From CAMUQR01 sp963526735 (GTDB lineage Bacteria; Patescibacteriota; Saccharimonadia; Saccharimonadales; Saccharimonadaceae), in the NCBI GenBank assembly GCA_963526735.1, contig CAURNU010000005.1, forward strand, positions 1 through 64,000: DNA of 64,000 bases, written 5' to 3'. The position numbers were made by a program, and so were the translations under genes. Positions 53,117 through 60,381 of this stretch are shown here, piece by piece. The stretch's first letter is position 1. Each line of letters starts with the position of its first letter. Below the pieces are notes generated by a model, which was not told the origin of the DNA, did no database searches, and saw only the letters and a list, made by a program, of their open reading frames with translations.

Positions 53117-53456
53117 CCCTTTAGCGATATTTTTAATTGGAGCAGTGATGATTGCTACGGTGTTAGCTGGTTTAGGACTATATATTTATCGCGTAAGTGG
53201 AGCCTACGCTGTGGATTTGTCACGCCCGGATTATAAAACTAGCCGTCAAGAAATCCATCATACTTCTGAAAACGAGCGCCTCAAGGTGTCAAAAGATGGT
53301 AAGGTGAATCAGCAACTGGTTGATGAGATTAATGAGAGTTTTAAGTTTTATCTCAAAGAAATTAGCGAAGAAGCTTTTTCGGAGCGAGCAATGAGTGACG
53401 GAGCGTTTGGTCTGCCATCAATGGAGCCAGTGCCGCCATCAGCGTCAACTGAGTAA
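53094..53456 (+). CDS. Small membrane-anchored protein of unknown function
   Basis: 120 residues from the ATG at 53094 (MTDKKPSNP); longer open frame upstream overlaps the previous gene and lacks support. AAGGAATTT precedes the start. One membrane helix (about 10-32), then a charged external region, a helical NQQLVDEINESFKFYLKE and a Pro/Ser-rich tail (MEPVPPSASTE). It lies between the helical exported protein and the GDPD. Unknown role. Confidence 0.6.
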   Translation: MTDKKPSNPLAIFLIGAVMIATVLAGLGLYIYRVSGAYAVDLSRPDYKTSRQEIHHTSENERLKVSKDGKVNQQLVDEINESFKFYLKEISEEAFSERAMSDGAFGLPSMEPVPPSASTE

Positions 53457-53465
53457 TTAAGAGCT

Positions 53466-55343
53466 ATGTCAAAAACCCCACTTATCAATAGCGCCATGAA
53501 GGCCAAGACGGCGCAACCATTGCTGGAAAAAACTAGTGCTAAGCTAGCCCGCGGTAAGGTGATTTGGTTGCTTTTAAAATATCAAATTGTTACTAAAACC
53601 TTGCTATATATCGCGTTGGTGCCAGGGTTTACGGCGCTTGTGAGGTTGCTGATTCTATCGACTGGGCGGACGGCGATTACCAGTGGTGATTATTGGCCAT
53701 TTTTACTCAGCGCTCAGGGAGCGGGGATGCTACTACTGGCGATTTTACTGCTCATGGTAACGGTTGGGCTGGACATTAATGCCTTTGTGGTGATGACAGC
53801 TTTAATTTATGAGGGTAAAACTGAGCTGACAGTGCGGCGGATGTTGCTGGTTGGTCTTAAATCACTGAAGTTGCTGATTCGGCCGTCAGGACTAGTGATT
53901 GTGTTTTATGTGTCATTGGTTCTGCCGTTGCTGGGTCTGGGGATTTTTATCACCCCAACTCAAGGTTTGCAGATTCCGAATTTTGTGACTGAGGTAATTT
54001 ATGATAGTCCGCTCTATTTAGGACTGTATGCGACGGTATTGATTGGTCTGCTGGTGCTGGGATTACGGCATATTTTTGCCTTGCATTATATGATGATTCT
54101 GGGGCAGGATACGCTCACGGCTTTTCGCAGTTCAGCACGGTTGTTAAAAGGTCGGAAATGGCAATTTTTTAAAGATTTTGTCATTAAAGGCATTTTTAAA
54201 GCTGGCTTGCGTCTGATTGCAGTTTTTGCATTGGCAGGGGCGGTGTTAGTGCCAATTTTCTTCTTGGGGGTGGGTGGAGTGATTGGTCGGCGTTTTTTGA
54301 TTAGTATGGGTATTTTGTTGACGCTGGAAGTCATGAGTCTATTAGTGTTGCTATTAACGCCATTGATTATTAATTTATTAACGACTTTGTTTTATCAATA
54401 TAATCAGGCTGATGGTCGGACGGTACGGTTGTTCAGCGAGATGGAACAGTTCAAAAGTCAGCGTCAAGCTCGGCAGTTTAGCACTAAGTTGGCAGTGAGT
54501 GTGGTGTTAATTATTGTGATGACGGTGAATATGGCGGTGGCGGGTGTGTTGGCATTCGATGCTGATTTAGGCAACAATCGTCCGACAATTGATGTCATTG
54601 CACATCGTGGGGGTGGAGATTTGGGGGTGGAAAACAGCATAGATAGTTTACGGCGGGTAATTGCCACCGGTGGCGTAAAATGGAGTGAAATTGATGTTCA
54701 ACGCACGCAAGACGGTCATTATATTTTAAATCACGATATGACGTTTAAACGCCTAGCGGGTGAGGCGCGCAGTGCTCAGCAAATGACCCTAGCGGAGATT
54801 AAACAGCTAAGTTTACGCAATCATTTTCGACCAGATCAACCAGCACAACCAGTCGCGACAATCGAAGAAGCGCTAGACGTGGCTAAAGATAAAATCGGTT
54901 TGTTTGTTGAGCTAAAGGGTCGAAGTGCTGATCGACAAATGGCTGATGATTTGGTGCGGATGATTAAACAGCGTCAGATGGTCAAACAAACTGTGCTATT
55001 GTCAATGAAATATTCGCTGATTAAATATATTGAAGAGCGTTACCCAGAGATTCAGACGGGTTATTTGTATTATTTCGCAGTTGGTGGCACGGCGGATTTG
55101 GTGGGCGACTATCTGATTATGGAGGAACTACAAGCAACACCATCAAAAGTGGCAGAGATACAGGCAAAAGGCAAAAAAGCCATTGTTTGGACAGTTAATC
55201 GTCCGGCGTCAATTGATCATTTTTTGCGGTCGCGAGTCGATGGGGTGATCACTGATCATGTAGAGCGAGTGAAGCGCTATCTGCAAGATTATCAGAAGCG
55301 TTCAGAATTTGAAAAAATTGCCGAACAGTTGATGAACGACTAA
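53466..55343 (+). CDS. Membrane glycerophosphodiester phosphodiesterase
   Basis: 625 residues. The first ~370 contain about eight membrane helices, as in Gram-positive GDPD proteins with a membrane domain. The C-terminal GDPD TIM barrel (about 375-610) lies outside: VIAHRGGGDLGVENS with His380-Arg381, SEIDVQRTQDG, LNHD (second catalytic His) and FVELKG. It hydrolyses glycerophosphodiesters, perhaps deacylated lipids or teichoic-acid-type polymers of the host cell wall, releasing glycerol phosphate. Follows the small anchored protein by 9 bases. Confidence 0.88.
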   Translation: MSKTPLINSAMKAKTAQPLLEKTSAKLARGKVIWLLLKYQIVTKTLLYIALVPGFTALVRLLILSTGRTAITSGDYWPFLLSAQGAGMLLLAILLLMVTVGLDINAFVVMTALIYEGKTELTVRRMLLVGLKSLKLLIRPSGLVIVFYVSLVLPLLGLGIFITPTQGLQIPNFVTEVIYDSPLYLGLYATVLIGLLVLGLRHIFALHYMMILGQDTLTAFRSSARLLKGRKWQFFKDFVIKGIFKAGLRLIAVFALAGAVLVPIFFLGVGGVIGRRFLISMGILLTLEVMSLLVLLLTPLIINLLTTLFYQYNQADGRTVRLFSEMEQFKSQRQARQFSTKLAVSVVLIIVMTVNMAVAGVLAFDADLGNNRPTIDVIAHRGGGDLGVENSIDSLRRVIATGGVKWSEIDVQRTQDGHYILNHDMTFKRLAGEARSAQQMTLAEIKQLSLRNHFRPDQPAQPVATIEEALDVAKDKIGLFVELKGRSADRQMADDLVRMIKQRQMVKQTVLLSMKYSLIKYIEERYPEIQTGYLYYFAVGGTADLVGDYLIMEELQATPSKVAEIQAKGKKAIVWTVNRPASIDHFLRSRVDGVITDHVERVKRYLQDYQKRSEFEKIAEQLMND

Positions 55344-55399
55344 AAACCTATCAAAAGTGCCAAAAACCATATCTCCGGCTAGTCTTTAGCTATTAAAAG

Positions 55400-55422
55400 T
55401 ATTGTTGTTTTTTACAACAATA
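55400..55422. terminator. Hairpin between convergent GDPD and murC
   Basis: TATTGTTG/CAACAATA with a T-rich loop. On the minus strand a TTTTAAT follows, so it may end murC transcripts. AT-rich, moderate support. Confidence 0.4.
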
Positions 55423-55451
55423 GTCTGGCTTGGACTTGAGAAGTGATCTGA

Positions 55452-56708
55452 TTAATTAAGATTGCGTCGGACAAAACTATCGAGTTTACCAGCACTCATC
55501 AAAACCACCAAGTCATTTTGTCGCAAGTGTTGTTTAATGTCAGTGATCAGTTGATCATTAAAATCAGCAACTATTGCTTGTGGCAAATCGGTGGTCAGTT
55601 GAGCTGGACTAAGTACTTGATCATGATGATCGCGTGCGACGAAAGTCGGCAACCAGTAAATCTGATCCGCTCCAGTAAATGCCTCTGGATAATCGGCTTG
55701 GAATTGAACTTGGCGTTCATTCTGGTGTGGTTCATAAATGGCAATAATTTGGTTTAAATTGTGCTGTAGAGCGTATTCATGAGCCAGTTCGAGAGTAGCT
55801 TTAATTTCGGCCGGATGATGAGCATAATCACTAATCAGGTTATGCTGAAGCGCTTCAAAGCGACGACCAGCGCGTGGGGCGGAATTTAAAATTTCAATGA
55901 CGCTAGCTATATTAAACCGCTCGTCGTGTAGGAGTGGTGCAAGTTCAACGATTAACTGAGCATTGGCGCGGTTATGCTCACCAAGGAGCGTCAAATCAGG
56001 ATTGATATTTTGTGCTAATAGAAACTTGTCGCTCGGTTGATAACCTGGCCAAATGTCTTTTGGCCACATAATAATTTGAGCGGATTGATCAAAAAACTGA
56101 CTAAAGGCTTGGTGATAATCATCAATAGTTGGATAAATATCAATGTGGTCGTAATCAACCGCCGGGATTAGAGCAAAATCTGGCTGATAGTGCAAAAAAT
56201 TGCGGTCGTATTCGTCACATTCATAAATAAAATAGCGACTGTCGGGATCAAACTTACCCGCTTCAGCGAAAGGCAGAGTGCTGCCAACCAGATAACTGGC
56301 AGGCATGCCTAATTGTCGGAATAACCAAATTAGCATGGTCGTAGTGCTAGTTTTGCCGTGTGCTCCCGCCACTGCGATAAGTTTAAAATTGTGTTTTTTA
56401 ATGAACCACGGGATGAATTGATCGCGTTTGGCGGTAGTCAGACCGAGCGTTTGAGCGCGGGTCAATTCAGGATGGTCGGCTGGCAGGGCGGAAGTATAAA
56501 TCACCCAGTCGATTGGCTTTTGGGCGTGTAAATAACTCAAAAAATCACCGGATTGGTCGGTCGAAATATTGACGCCACGTTCTTTGAGATGTTCAGTGTT
56601 GCGATTAGTTTGTTGGTCACTACCAACCACTTCAAAACCAGCATCGAGCGCCAGATGCGCCATAGGTGCCATGCCCGTTCCACCGATACCAACGAAATAA
56701 ATTCTCAT
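55452..56708 (-). CDS. murC: UDP-N-acetylmuramate-L-alanine ligase
   Basis: 418 residues, slightly short of the usual ~450. Mur ligase layout: N-terminal Rossmann domain IYFVGIGGTGMAPMAHLA, ATP loop AGAHGKTSTTT (about 114-124), YECDEYDRNFL, and the C-terminal SDYAHHPAEIKATL and IYEPHQNER. It adds the first residue of the peptidoglycan stem peptide. Mpl, a recycling ligase, is a close relative, but length and sequence fit MurC better. Isolated here from other mur genes; divergent from the MFS gene. Confidence 0.88.
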   Translation of the reverse strand: MRIYFVGIGGTGMAPMAHLALDAGFEVVGSDQQTNRNTEHLKERGVNISTDQSGDFLSYLHAQKPIDWVIYTSALPADHPELTRAQTLGLTTAKRDQFIPWFIKKHNFKLIAVAGAHGKTSTTTMLIWLFRQLGMPASYLVGSTLPFAEAGKFDPDSRYFIYECDEYDRNFLHYQPDFALIPAVDYDHIDIYPTIDDYHQAFSQFFDQSAQIIMWPKDIWPGYQPSDKFLLAQNINPDLTLLGEHNRANAQLIVELAPLLHDERFNIASVIEILNSAPRAGRRFEALQHNLISDYAHHPAEIKATLELAHEYALQHNLNQIIAIYEPHQNERQVQFQADYPEAFTGADQIYWLPTFVARDHHDQVLSPAQLTTDLPQAIVADFNDQLITDIKQHLRQNDLVVLMSAGKLDSFVRRNLN

Positions 56709-56731
56709 ACTATTATCATAACAGGTTTTGA

Positions 56732-56760
56732 TTGAAAAAACAGCGGATTTATGGTTAAAT
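56732..56760 (+). promoter_or_regulatory. Promoter of the MFS gene
   Basis: TTGAAA (56732-56737), 17 bases, TTAAAT (56755-56760). Confidence 0.5.
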
Positions 56761-56792
56761 TAGAAGCAGTTGAATAATCCTGTGGTGGGACC

Positions 56793-58016
56793 ATGTTACG
56801 CAAGTTTTTGACAGAAATTCGATATCGGCACTTTTGGCGGAAGGCAACTTATAGCGAGTTGTCTGGTTTTTATGTGGCGGAATTACTGCGAGCAATGGCC
56901 TTGAATTTGGCGACTTTGTTTATTTATGCGTTTTTATTTGTTAAAGGCTATTCACTGATTTATATCGCGATTTTTTCGGTCTATTCACAGTTGATGATGT
57001 TGATTTTTAGCATTTTATCAGTCTATTTGATTGCTTATTTTGGGGCAAATCGTTGCCTGTTAACGAGTAATTTTATTTATATTCCGGCGCTATTGTCGTT
57101 TTCGATGTTGGATCAATGGGGCGAGTGGGCGATTGCTTGGGGTGGGCTATTCATGGCGTTTTCAACGGTGCTTCATAATACCTCATATAACGTGCTGTTC
57201 TCAGAGATTAAGAGCACTAATAACTGTGGTAAAGAGCTAGGCTATATGATTATTTTTCAAAAACTGGCTGGGATTGTAGCGCCCTTAATTGGTGGAATAC
57301 TAGCGAGTCGGTTCGGGGCAGAAATCTCGATGTGGGTGGCAACTGGTTTGTTTATCGTTGCGGCCATTTCGCTTCTGAATGCGCAGGCTGTCGCGAAGAA
57401 ACACCATTATCTCAATTTTCATGGTTTTCCGTGGCGGGCGTATATGAGTATGATTATTGGACAATTTGGGCGTGGTTTTAATGTGGTGACGGTTAATTTT
57501 TGGCCATTTTATATGATGTTATTCGTCGTGCCAACGATTGGGGCGTATCAGTTAATCGGTGGTGTCGGCTCGTTGAGTGCAGCGGTGATGTTTGTGGTGG
57601 CGTTTGGGCTGGGACGGCTCCTGGATCGTTATCCGTATTGTGGTGTGTGGTTTTTCCGCTGGGGTGTTGTGTTAGAATCGGTGCTTATGGCGGTGCGCTT
57701 GTTTATTACCAGTATGCTGGGCGTGATATTGAGCGAAGTAGGTTATTCGGTGGCGAATTTAGTTTATTTAATGCCGTATTCTAAAGCGCGGTTTGACGCG
57801 GCTGATAAATCTGGTTCGCGGGTGGTGATGGAACTGGCAATGATTTTTGCGTGGAATTTTAGTTCGCTAGTGGCATCAATAGTGCTGTTAGTCTGTTTGA
57901 TCTATATTCCGGATACTAAGCAGGCGCTGATGACTTTCTTCATGATTGCGTCGGCGATGTTCTTGATATTTGCGACTAGTCAGTTTCCAATGTTTCGCAA
58001 GGCGCGTTTGAGGTGA
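56793..58016 (+). CDS. Major facilitator superfamily protein
   Basis: 407 residues with 11-12 predicted helices in two bundles and a central loop around residue 205 (NFHGFPWRAY). The stretch IFQKLAGIVAPLIGGILASRFG matches MFS helix 5 (motif C-like). No gene next to it indicates a substrate. Weak SD (GTGGGACC) at the ATG. Exporter or efflux function is possible but unproven. Confidence 0.75.
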   Translation: MLRKFLTEIRYRHFWRKATYSELSGFYVAELLRAMALNLATLFIYAFLFVKGYSLIYIAIFSVYSQLMMLIFSILSVYLIAYFGANRCLLTSNFIYIPALLSFSMLDQWGEWAIAWGGLFMAFSTVLHNTSYNVLFSEIKSTNNCGKELGYMIIFQKLAGIVAPLIGGILASRFGAEISMWVATGLFIVAAISLLNAQAVAKKHHYLNFHGFPWRAYMSMIIGQFGRGFNVVTVNFWPFYMMLFVVPTIGAYQLIGGVGSLSAAVMFVVAFGLGRLLDRYPYCGVWFFRWGVVLESVLMAVRLFITSMLGVILSEVGYSVANLVYLMPYSKARFDAADKSGSRVVMELAMIFAWNFSSLVASIVLLVCLIYIPDTKQALMTFFMIASAMFLIFATSQFPMFRKARLR

Positions 58017-58030
58017 GCTAGCGCGCGTGA

Positions 58031-58036
58031 TATAAT
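58031..58036 (+). promoter_or_regulatory. Extended -10 element
   Basis: TGA-TATAAT; the ATG at 58050 follows 13 bases later, leaving a leader of about 7 bases without a Shine-Dalgarno. Confidence 0.55.
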
Positions 58037-58049
58037 TTAAAAAGCGATT

Positions 58050-58676
58050 ATGGTTTATCAAAAACAACAGCCCATCTCAGTTTTTCAAAAAATCCGAAGC
58101 TTGGCGACCTGGCAAGTGGTTATTTTATTTGCGCTGATGACTGTTGTGGTGGCAACTCTGTTGCGGATTAATAATGTGCGGATGTTGGAGCGTAAGGAGG
58201 CGGTGCTGGCGGTAGATCGGAGCGGAGATTTGGGAATGGTGACCGAGCGCTTGCATGATTTGCAGGAATATGTTTTAAAACACATGAACTCCTCGACTGG
58301 GCAGATTTTTTTGGAACATACTTATCGTCAGAAGCTGGATCAACTGATAAATGATGCAAAAAAAACAATAGGCTCGCAACAGGGTCAAAATGCCTACAAG
58401 ATTGCTGGTGAGATTTGTGACAAGCGTTTCCGGGGTTATTCGCAGGCTTATGCTGAATGTTTTTTGGCTGAGGTTAATAAGCAGTCATCGCTCGTGCCGA
58501 CCCCTGTTGAAATCAAGACTTTAAGCCCCAACACTTATGTGCATAGTTATGCTTCGCCACGTTGGTCGCCAGATTTGGCGGGTTTTGCGGTGTTGATTTG
58601 GGGCTTGTTACTGGTTGGGCTAATCGGAAAATTGATTTTTTGGATTGGTTTAAAGGTGTTTATCAGTTTAAAATAG
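58050..58676 (+). CDS. Membrane protein of unknown function
   Basis: 208 residues with helices near both ends (about 20-38 and 175-200) and a ~130-residue external loop carrying two cysteines (GEICDKRF and YAECFLAEV) between Y-rich stretches. Such a two-anchor layout, with an external disulfide-capable domain, is common among uncharacterised CPR envelope proteins. No motif recognised; the gene is alone with its own promoter. Confidence 0.6.
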   Translation: MVYQKQQPISVFQKIRSLATWQVVILFALMTVVVATLLRINNVRMLERKEAVLAVDRSGDLGMVTERLHDLQEYVLKHMNSSTGQIFLEHTYRQKLDQLINDAKKTIGSQQGQNAYKIAGEICDKRFRGYSQAYAECFLAEVNKQSSLVPTPVEIKTLSPNTYVHSYASPRWSPDLAGFAVLIWGLLLVGLIGKLIFWIGLKVFISLK

Positions 58677-58705
58677 TTGACTTTATTAAAAAACTACAGT
58701 AACCT
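58677..58705 (+). promoter_or_regulatory. Promoter of the 68-residue protein
   Basis: TTGACT (58677-58682), 17 bases, TAACCT (58700-58705). Confidence 0.5.
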
Positions 58706-58739
58706 ATAAATGTTAATAAATAAGGGAAAGGGAATAATC

Positions 58740-58946
58740 ATGGCATACAGTCATAAGAATTCTAAAGGTGTAACCTATTACCTACATAAAATGGATGTAA
58801 CTCTCCGGGGTGGCAAGAGCCAAACCATCTTCTTCTTCTCAAAAGATGAAAAAGGTGCAAAAGGCGCTCCTTGCGATCTACCAGAAGACCGCATGGTTAA
58901 AGAAAATCCACGCAATGGTTTCTTGACCGTCGCAAAAAAGGCCTAA
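58740..58946 (+). CDS. Small conserved-looking protein of unknown function
   Basis: 68 residues from the ATG at 58740, with AAGGGAAAGGGA upstream; an ATG at 58710 is rejected because it precedes this site. Sequence blocks SHKNSKGVTYYLH, TLRGGKSQTIFFFSK and KENPRNGFLTVAKK suggest a compact beta-rich, basic protein. I recall similar short proteins in many CPR genomes, but no function. It is cytoplasmic (no export signal). Codons are biased towards C-ending forms, hinting at high expression. Confidence 0.7.
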   Translation: MAYSHKNSKGVTYYLHKMDVTLRGGKSQTIFFFSKDEKGAKGAPCDLPEDRMVKENPRNGFLTVAKKA

Positions 58947-58963
58947 ATTACAACATTTAGTAG

Positions 58964-58992
58964 TTGAACCATAAGCGCTTTGTTTGTATAAT
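58964..58992 (+). promoter_or_regulatory. Promoter in front of a very short RNA unit
   Basis: TTGAAC (58964-58969), 17 bases, TATAAT (58987-58992). A terminator-like hairpin begins only about 25 bases after the predicted start. Confidence 0.6.
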
Positions 58993-59023
58993 ATTTACAA
59001 ATAAACAGCTAACATGGTGCCTT

Positions 59024-59059
59024 AAATACCCACGCTAACCAGTGTGGGTATTTATTTTT
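59024..59059 (+). terminator. Rho-independent terminator
   Basis: AAATACCCAC (59024-59033) pairs with GTGGGTATTT (59044-59053), followed by ATTTTT. Confidence 0.8.
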
Positions 59060-59084
59060 GTGCAAAATATGTTATAGTGAGGTT

Positions 59085-59468
59085 ATGATGGAGCGAGATT
59101 TTTATCCTAGTCAGACTGAGATGCAAATGGCGAATCAGCAATTCGAAAATGGGGAATTGTCGTCAGAGGAGCATTTGTCGCAAGTTGAGGCTTATTATCT
59201 TGGGCAAATGGCTAGTCATCTGGCGCTGGCGGAGGAGATGGAATATGCGCTGGTGGAAGAAGATGGTGATGATTATCTGATCAAACAGCGCGCTGATTTA
59301 GAACGGCGATTGCGGGAACTGAAGCATGAACAAAATCATCTGGAAGATCGCAATGATAACGCCTGGGCGAAGAAATCGAGTCATTATGAGAGCGATATGC
59401 GACAAATTGAGCAATTAGAGCAGGAAATTGCGCAGGTGGAGCAAAAACTGGCTGAGTTAAATAAATAA
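59085..59468 (+). CDS. Coiled-coil protein of unknown function
   Basis: 127 residues from the ATG at 59085, selected because TATAGT (59073-59078) ends 6 bases before it, a leaderless arrangement; the longer frame from 59058 starts upstream of the -10 box. Residues 70-125 are a strong heptad coiled coil (ERRLRELKHEQNHLEDR, then QIEQLEQEIAQVEQKL). Acidic, cytoplasmic. No family recognised. Confidence 0.65.
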   Translation: MMERDFYPSQTEMQMANQQFENGELSSEEHLSQVEAYYLGQMASHLALAEEMEYALVEEDGDDYLIKQRADLERRLRELKHEQNHLEDRNDNAWAKKSSHYESDMRQIEQLEQEIAQVEQKLAELNK

Positions 59469-59492
59469 AACACCCTTGAGTGGGGTGTTTTT
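59466..59492. terminator. Bidirectional terminator
   Basis: ACACCC/GGGTGT stem with A- and T-tracts on both sides, between the coiled-coil gene (+) and tRNA-Met (-). Confidence 0.75.
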
Positions 59493-59501
59493 AAAACAAA
59501 A

Positions 59502-59577
59502 TGGTGGGGGTGACTGGATTTGAACCAGTGACCAACAGGTTATGAGCCCGCTGCTCTAACCCCTGAGCTACACCCCC
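59502..59577 (-). tRNA. tRNA-Met (CAT), elongator
   Basis: A full cloverleaf on the minus strand: acceptor GGGGGTG/CACCCCC, D-stem GCTC/GAGC, anticodon loop CTCATAA, T-arm ACTGG-TTCAAAT-CCAGT, and an encoded CCA. G1-C72 is paired and the anticodon stem GCGGG/CCTGT lacks three G-C pairs, so it is not the initiator. tRNA-Ile2 with a lysidine-modified CAT anticodon is an alternative. A TGC-TAAAAT extended -10 lies at 59600-59592. Confidence 0.9.
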
Positions 59578-59686
59578 GAGGTCTAAATGGTATTTTAGCA
59601 TAAAAAACTGGTTTTCGCTAGTGATAAGCGGTCGGGCGAGGATGATGCGAAAGCTGGCTGAGTTAGCACAAAATCGACTTTGCTGG

Positions 59687-59692
59687 TATAAT
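59687..59692 (+). promoter_or_regulatory. Extended -10 element of the septum-protein gene
   Basis: TGG-TATAAT; leader of about 20 bases before the ATG at 59719, without a clear Shine-Dalgarno. Confidence 0.5.
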
Positions 59693-59718
59693 AATAAACG
59701 ATTTAAATATTATCATTT

Positions 59719-60168
59719 ATGCTGACATTAAAACAAAAAATCCGCCCTTGGTTCTATCGGTTAAAACACCAGTTGTTGACTCCACGTAATCTGTTGGTGA
59801 TTTTGGCGGGGGTGTTGGCGCTGAGCTGGGTGGTGTCGGCAGTCTTAGCGATGGAGCAGAACTATAATCTGCAAAAGCGAGTTGACAAGCGTCGTCAGCA
59901 ATTAGCAGTGTTGAAGTTGGAAACAGAATCACTCGAGATTGAAAAAGAATACTACAAAAGCGCCGAATACCAGGATTTGGCTGTCCGGCAGTCACTTGGA
60001 CTGGGAGCATCGGGTGAAAAGTTGCTGGTGTTGCCACCTTATACGGATTGGGTTCGCCAAAAACAAGCCGAACAAGTGACAAAACAGGCTTTATCGCCTC
60101 CCAAAATCAGTAATTTTAATCAGTGGATTAATTTCTTATTGGGTGGTAATCGGAAAGCGCGACGCTAA
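59719..60168 (+). CDS. FtsB/DivIC-type septum formation protein
   Basis: 149 residues: a short basic cytoplasmic part, one membrane helix (about 25-45) and an external coiled coil (NYNLQKRVDKRRQQLAVLK, then ETESLEIEKEYYKS), followed by AEYQDLAVRQSLGLGASGE. This last block matches the pattern of DivIC/FtsB proteins just after the coiled coil. Such proteins link cell-wall synthesis to FtsZ at division. The gene stands alone between two tRNA-Met genes. Confidence 0.7.
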   Translation: MLTLKQKIRPWFYRLKHQLLTPRNLLVILAGVLALSWVVSAVLAMEQNYNLQKRVDKRRQQLAVLKLETESLEIEKEYYKSAEYQDLAVRQSLGLGASGEKLLVLPPYTDWVRQKQAEQVTKQALSPPKISNFNQWINFLLGGNRKARR

Positions 60169-60247
60169 TTAGCAGGAAAATCGGTAAAAATATTGTGCAA
60201 ACTGTTGCCCAAAATAAAACACCCACCAAATGGTGAGGATTTTATCT

Positions 60248-60325
60248 TGGTTGCGGGGGCTGGATTTGAACCAGCGACCTTGTGGTTATGAGCCACACGA
60301 GCTAACCGGGCTGCTCTACCCCGCG
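60248..60325 (-). tRNA. Initiator tRNA-fMet (CAT)
   Basis: Minus strand cloverleaf with the initiator hallmark of an unpaired C1-A72, acceptor CGCGGGG/CCCCGCA, anticodon loop CTCATAA, T-arm GCTGG-TTCAAAT-CCAGC and an encoded CCA. The anticodon stem is TGTGG/CCACA, so the usual three G-C pairs next to the loop are reduced to two (T29-A41). The plus-strand frame reading DLNQRPCGYEP here is the well-known artefact over tRNA genes. Confidence 0.92.
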
Positions 60326-60340
60326 TCAAATACTCTATTT

Positions 60341-60369
60341 ATTATAACAAATCTAATCCGTAAAATCAA
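60341..60369 (-). promoter_or_regulatory. Promoter of initiator tRNA
   Basis: Minus strand TTGATT (60369-60364), 17 bases, TATAAT (60346-60341). Confidence 0.7.
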
Positions 60370-60381
60370 GCCCTGCTTGGG

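Noticed and set aside
60211..60244. Weak hairpin CACC/GGTG between the septum-protein gene and tRNA-fMet
   Set aside because: Only a 4-bp core stem with mismatches; insufficient to call a terminator.
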